DNA from: JANRKG01 sp033763635
GTDB lineage: Bacteria; Cyanobacteriota; Cyanobacteriia; GCF-001939115
Assembly (NCBI GenBank): GCA_033763635.1
Contig: JANRKG010000493.1
Location: forward strand, 1-7,408
DNA length: 7,408 bases
Direction of reading: 5' to 3'
Positions 1 through 4,731 of the stretch are shown piece after piece. The notes under the pieces are model-generated. The model ran no database searches and was not told the DNA's origin. It saw only the letters and a list, made by a program, of their open reading frames with translations. The position numbers and the translations under genes are program-made. Within the stretch, counting starts at the first letter, position 1. Every line of letters starts with the position of its first letter.

Positions 1-23
1 GTTCTACAGAGGTCATGGAAGTT

Positions 24-110
24 AGCAGAGAGGTTAGAATCAGAAAATTGAAAGATGTTAAGAACTATTGTGACGACAAACTTTCAATAATTCATCAACT
101 CGTCTCTGCT
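24..110. repeat. Long imperfect inverted repeat (nested arms)
   Basis: Several short arms pair in nested order. AGCAGAGA (24-31) pairs with TCTCTGCT (103-110), GTT (33-35) with AAC (97-99), GAAT (37-40) with ATTC (90-93), and ATTGAAAG (47-54) with CTTTCAAT (81-88). A small TTGT/ACAA hairpin (68-79) sits at the tip. Both 8-bp arms are perfect and properly nested, so the 87-bp segment could fold as one long hairpin. No coding region is convincing here. It could be a decayed MITE-like repeat or a structured transcript end, and I cannot tell which. Pairing was found by eye and no folding energy was computed. Confidence 0.45.
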
Positions 111-120
111 TTTCTCAACG

Positions 121-141
121 GGAATGGGGAATGGGGAATGG
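121..141. repeat. Heptamer tandem repeat GGAATGG x3 (STRR-like)
   Basis: Three perfect consecutive copies of GGAATGG. Tandem heptamers in intergenic DNA are typical of the short tandemly repeated repetitive (STRR) sequences of cyanobacteria. It lies just beyond the 3' end of dps. Confidence 0.8.
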
Positions 142-162
142 ACTTCAAGGCAGTGGGTTATC

Positions 163-204
163 AATTACCTATTAGCGATTGGCGATTACCGATTACCGAT
201 TACC
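163..204. repeat. Heptamer tandem repeat, consensus GATTACC, six units (STRR-like)
   Basis: The last three units (184-204) are perfect GATTACC. The three before them keep the 7-bp phase but are diverged: AATTACC (163-169), TATTAGC (170-176) and GATTGGC (177-183). Copies degrade toward one side of the array. It ends 15 bp from the dps stop codon, so it would be transcribed as GGTAATC repeats in the dps 3' untranslated region. The bases between (205-219) are C-rich and show no classic terminator. Confidence 0.8.
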
Positions 205-219
205 CATCCCCCTTCGCCC

Positions 220-762
220 TTACTTCATTTCCAAAGGCACTTTCAGTTCCGAACCGGGCTTATCGCCATCAGGAACAATCGTCTCGCCTTCGATGAAGGA
301 GCGCAACATCCAGGCCATTTGCTCATGCCCTTCCAACAGTTCCGTCAGGAAGTCTGCCGTTCCCTGGTCATGGAAGTCATCGCCCGCCTGATCAATGTGT
401 TGACGCAGGTTGCGGATAATTTGCTCATGGTTGTTCACCAGGCGTTCCACCATGCCATAGGCATTGGGGATGTCTCCCGGATGCTCTTCGATAGAGGCAT
501 ATTGCAGAAACCCGGCAGCGGTCCCAATGGGGTAGCCACCCAGCGCCCGAATCCGTTCAGCCAGGGCATCGATCGTTTCCGAAAGAGCCGTGTATTGCTC
601 TTCAAACAGTTCATGCAAAGAGCGGAACTGGGGACCGACAACATCCCAATGGTATTTTTTGGTTTTGATTTGCAGCAGATAGGCATCCGCCAGGTCATGA
701 TTCATCAACTCAATCACGCCCTGCCGTTGTTCTTCTGATAAACCAATATTTAACTTACGCAT
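220..762 (-). CDS. dps: Dps-family ferritin-like DNA-binding/iron-storage protein
   Basis: 180 aa. Dps proteins form hollow 12-mers that oxidise Fe(II), usually with hydrogen peroxide, store the iron and limit Fenton damage; some also coat DNA. The ferroxidase ligands at the subunit interface are visible: H38 in KYHWD, H50 in SLHELF, E54, D65 and E69 in DALAERI. The spacing 38-50-65-69 equals that of H51, H63, D78 and E82 in E. coli Dps. HPGDIP (94-99) and HDQGTADFL (131-139) are also typical of cyanobacterial members. The start chosen is ATG at 762, preceded by GGAG with a 9-nt gap. A GTG at 777 would add MEILG, but it overlaps that Shine-Dalgarno sequence and the family usually begins near MRKLNIGL. 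The N-terminus is short and has no Lys-rich DNA-binding tail. bvdR lies 116 bp upstream on the same strand, so co-transcription is possible. On the dps strand TACAAT at about 841-836 could be a -10 box, but no good -35 accompanies it. Confidence 0.93.
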   Translation of the reverse strand: MRKLNIGLSEEQRQGVIELMNHDLADAYLLQIKTKKYHWDVVGPQFRSLHELFEEQYTALSETIDALAERIRALGGYPIGTAAGFLQYASIEEHPGDIPNAYGMVERLVNNHEQIIRNLRQHIDQAGDDFHDQGTADFLTELLEGHEQMAWMLRSFIEGETIVPDGDKPGSELKVPLEMK

Positions 763-771
763 TCCTAAAAT

Positions 772-775
772 CTCC
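772..775 (-). promoter_or_regulatory. Ribosome binding site deciding the dps start
   Basis: GGAG on the minus strand, 9 nt before the ATG at 762. It shares a base with the alternative GTG codon at 777, which makes that GTG an unlikely start. Confidence 0.6.
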
Positions 776-878
776 ACGCATGAGTTTCTTCCACTGCAAC
801 AAATTTCCAGGGCTTTAACATCAATCGGATGAAGGATTGTAAAATCTGACGGAATGATGACGTTTCGGAAAAGCCTGA

Positions 879-1889
879 CTAATTGGGCGATAGGGGGATT
901 GTTTGGCCTGTTTCTGCCGATCGCCGCACTGCATCCGCAACGTTCAGAGCATATAAACTCTCTTCCAGGCTGACATAGAGGGGCGTTCCTTCTAGCAAAT
1001 GATCAAGAATCCTGCGCGTATCTTTCGCGAATAGTCCCCGCCGACTCCCAGTATCGATCGGTTGGCTCTGCTCTCCCTGCACCAGCATTCCTTTCTCTCC
1101 TTCGAAGATGAGTGCCCCTTTGTCTCCCTGAACTTCCAACGTGCGGTTTGCTTGCCAACAGATTTCCCCTTTTCCATAGGTAACATCAGCAATCAACCCG
1201 CTGGTAAACCGAAGCTGGGCGGTGCAAATACAACCAGCAAAGAAATCCGTTCCGGCCCAGGTGGGAAGGGCAAATCCCTCACGACTCCAGTACCGCACTT
1301 GACCTGTAACGGTTGCAACGGAGCCAAAAAGGTTGGTGAGACGATGGATGCGGGAGACAGCCCCCATGAAGGGAAACCCGAACAGATCGGGTTGATAGGT
1401 CCATTTCTGGGGGGCGGGGTGTTGGGGATTGAGGGTGGCATAGCGGACGTAAAAGGGAGAGCCGATCGCCGCCAACGATTCCGCAGCCGCCAGATGAATC
1501 CCACTCAGAAGTTCGATATGCTCCACATGCAGGAGTTGATTGCGTTCCTGGGCCAGTTTTGCGAGGGCTTCGGCTTCGGGCAGATCCAGGGAGAGGGGAT
1601 ATTCCACAACAACCGCTTTTCCTGCCTGTAATGCCATCTTTGTCATGAAACCATGATCGCGATTGAGGGTGGCGATCACAATCAAATCAATATCTAGACG
1701 TTGCACCAGGCTTTCCCACTGGGGCACCACCTCGGCTCCGAAAGGTTGGGCAAAGGTTTGGGTGCGATCGAGATCTCGCCCTGACACTGCCATCAGGCGC
1801 GATCGGGGATCACTAGTGAATGCCTCAGCCCGTAGTTTGGCAGCATAGCCTGTTCCAATTAACCCAACTCGAATGGGAGATTGCATCAT
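879..1889 (-). CDS. bvdR: Biliverdin reductase, BvdR type (Gfo/Idh/MocA fold)
   Basis: 336 aa, cytoplasmic. BvdR reduces biliverdin IX-alpha to bilirubin with NAD(P)H, drawing on the bilin pool also used for phycobilin synthesis. The N-terminal Rossmann fold carries GLIGTGYAA (9-17). The EKP motif common in Gfo/Idh/MocA sugar dehydrogenases is replaced by EYP (96-98), as in mammalian and cyanobacterial biliverdin reductases. Further matches to Synechocystis BvdR (slr1784), as I remember it, are LLHVEHIELL (119-128), NPQHPAPQKWTY (154-165), SRIHR (179-183), YGKGE and GSRRGLF. Arg180 and Arg183 correspond to Arg185 and Arg188, reported as needed for activity in the Synechocystis enzyme; the five-residue offset matches a shorter N-terminus. 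ATG codons occur at 1889 and 1886 and only a weak GGA precedes them, so the exact start is open by one codon. A 14-bp palindrome lies 16 bp upstream. petF is divergent. A generic oxidoreductase name would also be formally correct. Confidence 0.88.
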   Translation of the reverse strand: MMQSPIRVGLIGTGYAAKLRAEAFTSDPRSRLMAVSGRDLDRTQTFAQPFGAEVVPQWESLVQRLDIDLIVIATLNRDHGFMTKMALQAGKAVVVEYPLSLDLPEAEALAKLAQERNQLLHVEHIELLSGIHLAAAESLAAIGSPFYVRYATLNPQHPAPQKWTYQPDLFGFPFMGAVSRIHRLTNLFGSVATVTGQVRYWSREGFALPTWAGTDFFAGCICTAQLRFTSGLIADVTYGKGEICWQANRTLEVQGDKGALIFEGEKGMLVQGEQSQPIDTGSRRGLFAKDTRRILDHLLEGTPLYVSLEESLYALNVADAVRRSAETGQTIPLSPN

Positions 1890-1905
1890 GATCTGATTTC
1901 CAGTG

Positions 1906-1919
1906 GACGATCGATCGTC
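1906..1919. repeat. Perfect 14-bp palindrome (GACGATCGATCGTC)
   Basis: A perfect self-complementary sequence made of two overlapping CGATCG motifs, 16 bp upstream of the bvdR start. It could be an operator, a methylation-rich site, or a chance product of the high local CGATCG density. Confidence 0.6.
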
Positions 1920-2179
1920 GAATTAAAACCGCAAAGACTGATAGAAGTCATTGGCAAATTGAATTATTTTCTGAATGATTGGAAGACATGAACGGTTGCC
2001 ATTTATGCATTCGATCCGTCCTATAAGTATAAGTAGACTATCAATGCTTGTCTGATTACTAATACCATTCACCGCAACCCTGGATTCATCGCTACAACGA
2101 TTGCTTTTTCCCGTAGTATCAGAAGTGAAGCTGAATCAGTAAGCAGATCTACCCAAACCTGTTGGTTAGCGCTGTTATC

Positions 2180-2196
2180 GATAAGCTTTCCTTATC
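2180..2196 (+). other. Small hairpin in the petF leader
   Basis: GATAAG (2180-2185) pairs with CTTATC (2191-2196) around the loop CTTTC. It ends 21 nt before the ribosome binding site. An alternative palindrome, TTATCGATAA (2175-2184), shares the left arm. Any effect on mRNA stability or translation is inference. Confidence 0.35.
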
Positions 2197-2217
2197 TAAT
2201 GCCGTTTCCATACTATT

Positions 2218-2224
2218 GAGAGGA
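2218..2224 (+). promoter_or_regulatory. Ribosome binding site of petF
   Basis: GAGAGGA, 6 nt before ATG 2231. It supports this ATG over the in-frame TTG at 2162. Confidence 0.7.
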
Positions 2225-2230
2225 CTACGC

Positions 2231-2533
2231 ATGGCAACTTTCAAGGTCAGATTAATCAACGAGGCCGAAGGGCTGGATACCACCATCGAAGTTCCCGATG
2301 ATGAGTACATCCTTGACGCTGCTGAAGAGCAAGGTCTCGATCTGCCCTACTCCTGTCGCGCAGGTGCTTGCTCGACCTGTGCTGGCAAACTGGTTGACGG
2401 AGCTGCTCCTGACCAATCTGACCAATCCTTCCTGGATGATGATCAGATCGAAGCAGGGTTCATCCTGACCTGCGTCGCCTACCCCACTGGCGATTGCACC
2501 ATCAAAACCCATCAGGAAGAAGATCTGTACTAA
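2231..2533 (+). CDS. petF: Plant-type [2Fe-2S] ferredoxin I
   Basis: 100 aa, soluble. It accepts electrons from photosystem I and passes them to ferredoxin-NADP reductase and to other ferredoxin-dependent enzymes, including those of bilin synthesis and nitrogen assimilation. The cluster ligands are C42, C47, C50 and C81 in the CRAGACSTC...TCVAYP pattern. F67 and E96 correspond to Phe65 and Glu94 of Anabaena ferredoxin, which matter for transfer to FNR. The N-terminus MATFKVRLINEAEG and the C-terminus THQEEDLY are nearly identical to known vegetative-cell PetF proteins. The loop after the cluster (DGAAPDQSDQ) is one residue longer than in Anabaena PetF. A fifth cysteine, C89 in GDCTIKT, also occurs in Spirulina-type ferredoxins and is not a ligand. 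The start is fixed by homology and by GAGAGGA 6 nt upstream. It appears to be a single-gene transcript, with a weak terminator 15 bp after the stop. Confidence 0.97.
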   Translation: MATFKVRLINEAEGLDTTIEVPDDEYILDAAEEQGLDLPYSCRAGACSTCAGKLVDGAAPDQSDQSFLDDDQIEAGFILTCVAYPTGDCTIKTHQEEDLY

Positions 2534-2548
2534 AAATCATTTTGATTG

Positions 2549-2566
2549 GGCAAGAGTGCCTTTTTT
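2549..2566 (+). terminator. Possible weak terminator of petF
   Basis: GGCA (2549-2552), loop AGAG, TGCC (2557-2560), then six T (2561-2566). The stem is only 4 bp, so it may be leaky. An AATCA/TGATT hairpin (2535-2547) abuts it upstream. Confidence 0.4.
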
Positions 2567-2625
2567 AGGGCCTCTGTCCCTTTCCCTATCCTATTCCTTA
2601 GGAATTTTGCAATTTGTTTTAGTGG

Positions 2626-2660
2626 TTAGAGCGGGGGCAACTGTTTGCTTCCTGCTCTAA
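2626..2660. other. Strong stem-loop, 15 bp with one bulged T
   Basis: TTAGAGC (2626-2632) pairs with GCTCTAA (2654-2660). After a bulged T at 2653, GGGGGCAA (2633-2640) pairs with TTGCTTCC (2645-2652), including two G-T pairs, around the loop CTGT. Two more G-T pairs can extend the base. No T-run follows on either strand, so it is not a textbook Rho-independent terminator. It may block exonucleases or form part of a structured RNA. Confidence 0.6.
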
Positions 2661-2780
2661 TTTGCTAAGGCGGTTCTTTAAAAAGAGTTTACCCATAGGT
2701 TGCCCTTCGAATTCGATCCAGGGCAGGGTTGCTGGTTGAGCGAAGCCAAAACCAGCGGAGAAATTGTTTTCCAGAGATCT

Positions 2781-2804
2781 CCTAAAGTCTTTTCTAGGTT
2801 TTTT
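2781..2804 (+). terminator. Weak hairpin with T-run at the end of the stem-loop cluster
   Basis: CCTA (2781-2784) pairs with TAGG (2795-2798), with two further weak pairs inside, followed directly by six T (2799-2804). With only two G-C pairs it is a marginal terminator. Its place at the end of the cluster is suggestive. Confidence 0.3.
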
Positions 2805-2866
2805 AAAAGTTTTTGAATGGTTTACCCAAAGACGAAAGCGCTAAAGCATCGCCAAACGAGGTGAGT

Positions 2867-4540
2867 TTAATTGGGGGACGGTAAGGAAGGTTCCCGCCAG
2901 AAGGTAATGGTTGGGCTAATGGGCTGTAGCTGGGTGCCGGGATAATAAAACTGAAGAATCCGATCGCTCGTCCATCCCAATTCTCCCAGTCGATAAGAAC
3001 CCGTTTGGCTCAGACCAACTCCGTGTCCCATGCCACCCCCAACAAACGCATAGCCCTGAAGAACTTTATTCGGTCCATTAAGGGGTTCTAAATAAAACAG
3101 GGTGCTAGTAGGGGCGTAGAAAGCATTCAGGATATTATCTTTCTCAATTTCAATCACACCCCGATCGGTGGTAATAGCGACCTTCAAGACGCGACCAAAG
3201 GGCGAGCGTTTCGTGACCTGGATTTTTTGCACCGCTTTCAAGCCTGCATCAGGACTGTTGATACTTCGCAGGTACTTCTGAAGATCGCGGGTAATGTCTG
3301 TCAGGGTGCTTGGATATCGCCAGCGAAACATCTCCCAACGTTCTTCGTTGAAGCCCTGGCGACGGTTAAGAAATTGGCGGAGATTGCGTTCATCCCCCAG
3401 GCTTTGACGAGACAGATCCCAAATTTTGTTGGCAGAATCGACGACGGCTCGAAGATAGGGGCGATCGGGACCGTTCCAGACATCATTGAAGGGAGCGGTG
3501 ATGCCGCCTGTAGTGGAAGAATAGAGGGCATCAACGAGTTCGTTATTGTAGGTCAGGACCAAACCGCGAGTGTTGAGAATGGCCTGGTCTGTTTTCGGAT
3601 GGCTACCTTTCAGCCCCCAATAGACCTGACATTGGGTATCTGCACAGAGTTCGTAGTGGTCGATCGCAAACCGTCGCAAATTTCGCAATGCGTAGGTACG
3701 GGCAAGAATGGCCTGGGCTTCGATCGTTTCGGGGGGGGCACCTAACCCGATTTCGTGGGGGACGACTCCCCGCAGGTAGGTTTCGATTGATACCTGATTG
3801 ACCAGAGTATAGGTTCCGTAGGCATTCGGTTGAATCCGAAGACTTCCGGCGTACAAGCGTGTCACCCGTTCGTCTGACGTATTCTTCTGCACCTGAATCA
3901 GCCGTTTTCCGGCGACGATGTCCAGTTCATCACGGGAATACCGAAAGCCGTTCACAACCCAGGAGACGCGGGGCACTTGCCGAACCAGTTTCGACTCGAA
4001 ATGAAACTGCACCCCCTGAGTTTGCAAACTTTGGATTAGCAATCGTCTGAGTAAGGGGGTGTTGTAGGTGTCTTGCTTCGCCCACACTTGCCAGCGCTTC
4101 GGTTGGGCCAGATCAACCTCGATACCCCTGGCCCGCCATCGTTTTGCATCATCCTCCGCACTTTCAAAGCTCCGGTGGGTGCTAAAAATGACTCGTTCTT
4201 CTAAAACAGGTTGGGAAAGGGGTTGGGGCACAATTTCGAGTTGCACCCGATTGGTGGTGACTCTCTGGACCTGATTCCCTGTCTTAAACTGCAAAGTTAA
4301 CCGATCGCCCTGAGGCGCTTCCAAAATCAGTTTGTCGGTGGGGGCTGTGCCAAACCGCTGCACCACCCCGACCCGAATTTCCGGTTCGGTGCCCCTGGTG
4401 GCCTGTCCCGGTTGCGAGATCGTGACCGTGAGGCCGATCGCAATCAGTACGGTCTGGGAAACACGAAGGAAAACCTGGGGCAGGAATGGGGGCTGTGATG
4501 GCTTGCAGGAAGGCGGATTTGGCAGGAATGTCTTACTCAC
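2867..4540 (-). CDS. Secreted SpoIID/LytB-family peptidoglycan lytic enzyme
   Basis: 557 aa. SpoIID proteins are lytic transglycosylases that cut peptidoglycan glycan strands; LytB members were described as amidase enhancers. Residues 1-48 look like a signal peptide: a proline-rich n-region, a hydrophobic core near 29-42, then GQA. GTG 4540 is the only ATG, GTG or TTG start that keeps this segment, although no Shine-Dalgarno sequence precedes it. Residues 113-160 resemble a SPOR-type glycan-binding unit (weak inference). The SpoIID core starts near 225: YLRGVVPHEIG holds the probable catalytic Glu263, and ETIEAQAILARTYALR (271-286) follows. H295, C299 and C304 lie in the segment that binds zinc in Clostridioides difficile SpoIID. 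The C-terminal signature GHGVGLSQTG (505-514) and YYPGT (532-536) are intact. In cyanobacteria the role is presumably wall remodelling rather than sporulation. The gene is convergent with petF and divergent from the next gene. Confidence 0.9.
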   Translation of the reverse strand: MSKTFLPNPPSCKPSQPPFLPQVFLRVSQTVLIAIGLTVTISQPGQATRGTEPEIRVGVVQRFGTAPTDKLILEAPQGDRLTLQFKTGNQVQRVTTNRVQLEIVPQPLSQPVLEERVIFSTHRSFESAEDDAKRWRARGIEVDLAQPKRWQVWAKQDTYNTPLLRRLLIQSLQTQGVQFHFESKLVRQVPRVSWVVNGFRYSRDELDIVAGKRLIQVQKNTSDERVTRLYAGSLRIQPNAYGTYTLVNQVSIETYLRGVVPHEIGLGAPPETIEAQAILARTYALRNLRRFAIDHYELCADTQCQVYWGLKGSHPKTDQAILNTRGLVLTYNNELVDALYSSTTGGITAPFNDVWNGPDRPYLRAVVDSANKIWDLSRQSLGDERNLRQFLNRRQGFNEERWEMFRWRYPSTLTDITRDLQKYLRSINSPDAGLKAVQKIQVTKRSPFGRVLKVAITTDRGVIEIEKDNILNAFYAPTSTLFYLEPLNGPNKVLQGYAFVGGGMGHGVGLSQTGSYRLGELGWTSDRILQFYYPGTQLQPISPTITFWREPSLPSPN

Positions 4541-4700
4541 AGTCTTGGGGAGGGCAAAAGTTCTGTTTGTGAGGATAGCATTGGGAGGGCGGAATTGGGG
4601 GAAGGTCTGCTTTTTGTGCCTCTACAAAATTTTGGGAACCTGGGTGCTGGTTCTTCAGTCTCTCTGGAGAGGTTTCCCGATGGGGACACTTGAAAAACTG

Positions 4701-4720
4701 AGTCAATCCGAGTCAATTCT
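4701..4720. repeat. Imperfect tandem 10-bp direct repeat
   Basis: AGTCAATCCG (4701-4710) and AGTCAATTCT (4711-4720) share their first seven bases. One full helical turn of spacing upstream of a start codon would suit a dimeric regulator or an mRNA leader element; both are speculation. Confidence 0.45.
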
Positions 4721-4721
4721 T

Positions 4722-4727
4722 GAGGAG
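4722..4727 (+). promoter_or_regulatory. Ribosome binding site deciding the start at 4732
   Basis: GAGGAG, 4 nt before ATG 4732. An in-frame TTG at 4720 overlaps it and is therefore unlikely to be the start. Confidence 0.6.
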
Positions 4728-4731
4728 TCCG

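Larger units (their letters stand above)
1890..2230. promoter_or_regulatory. Divergent bvdR/petF intergenic region
   Basis: These 341 bp must hold promoters for bvdR (leftward) and petF (rightward). Visible items are a 14-bp palindrome near bvdR, an AT-rich tandem TATAAG (2022-2027 and 2028-2033) that could supply a -10 box, and a hairpin in the petF leader. TTGCCA (1996-2001) lies 20 bp before the first TATAAG, which is too far for a standard -35/-10 pair, so no promoter is assigned. I saw no NtcA-type GTA-N8-TAC site and no convincing small gene. Confidence 0.5.
2534..2866. other. Convergent petF/spoIID-like spacer with a cluster of stem-loops
   Basis: A 333-bp spacer with no plausible coding region. 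Beyond the petF terminator candidate it contains stem-loops at 2626-2660, 2701-2725 (TGCCCT/AGGGCA), 2731-2756 (GCTGGTT/AACCAGC) and, immediately adjoining, 2757-2772 (GGAGAA/TTTTCC with a G-T pair). They are followed by a weak hairpin with six T at 2781-2804. The region could be a long petF 3' untranslated region, a bidirectional termination zone, or a small RNA gene. No clear promoter was seen. It matches no RNA family that I recognise. Confidence 0.45.
4541..4731. promoter_or_regulatory. Divergent spacer between the spoIID-like gene and the poly-Asp protein gene
   Basis: 191 bp that should hold both promoters, though I see no convincing -35/-10 pair. Its features are a GGAACC/GGTTCT hairpin (4635-4654), a CTCT/AGAG hairpin near 4670-4681, and an imperfect 10-bp direct repeat, AGTCAATCCG then AGTCAATTCT (4701-4720), ending just before the ribosome binding site. 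Confidence 0.4.

Noticed and set aside
15..296. Plus-strand open frame of 93 codons at the left edge
   Set aside because: It runs through the inverted repeat and both heptamer arrays and then into the 3' end of dps on the other strand. The protein has no recognisable features.
124..738. Plus-strand open frame of 204 codons
   Set aside because: It is antisense to dps over most of its length, and dps has clear ferroxidase residues. The frame is a by-product of its codon composition.
836..841. TACAAT as a dps promoter -10 box
   Set aside because: No matching -35 sequence was found 16-18 bp upstream on that strand, so it is mentioned only in the dps entry.
1062..1631. Plus-strand open frame of 189 codons
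   Set aside because: It lies entirely antisense to bvdR, has no recognisable domain and has no convincing ribosome binding site.
879..1889. Annotation as a sugar or inositol dehydrogenase
   Set aside because: The EKP motif is absent and the BvdR-specific segments EYP, HVEHIELL and SRIHR are present.
2162..2230. N-terminal extension of ferredoxin from TTG 2162
   Set aside because: The conserved ferredoxin begins with MATFKV at 2231 with a good ribosome binding site. The extension would run through a leader hairpin.
2695..2756. tRNA-like look of the GCCCTTCGAATTCGATCC stretch
   Set aside because: It lacks a proper T-loop, an acceptor stem and an anticodon arm. The pairing fits simple consecutive hairpins instead.
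3227..3745. Plus-strand open frame of 172 codons
   Set aside because: It lies entirely inside the SpoIID-like gene on the opposite strand, and the conserved SpoIID motifs explain the sequence.
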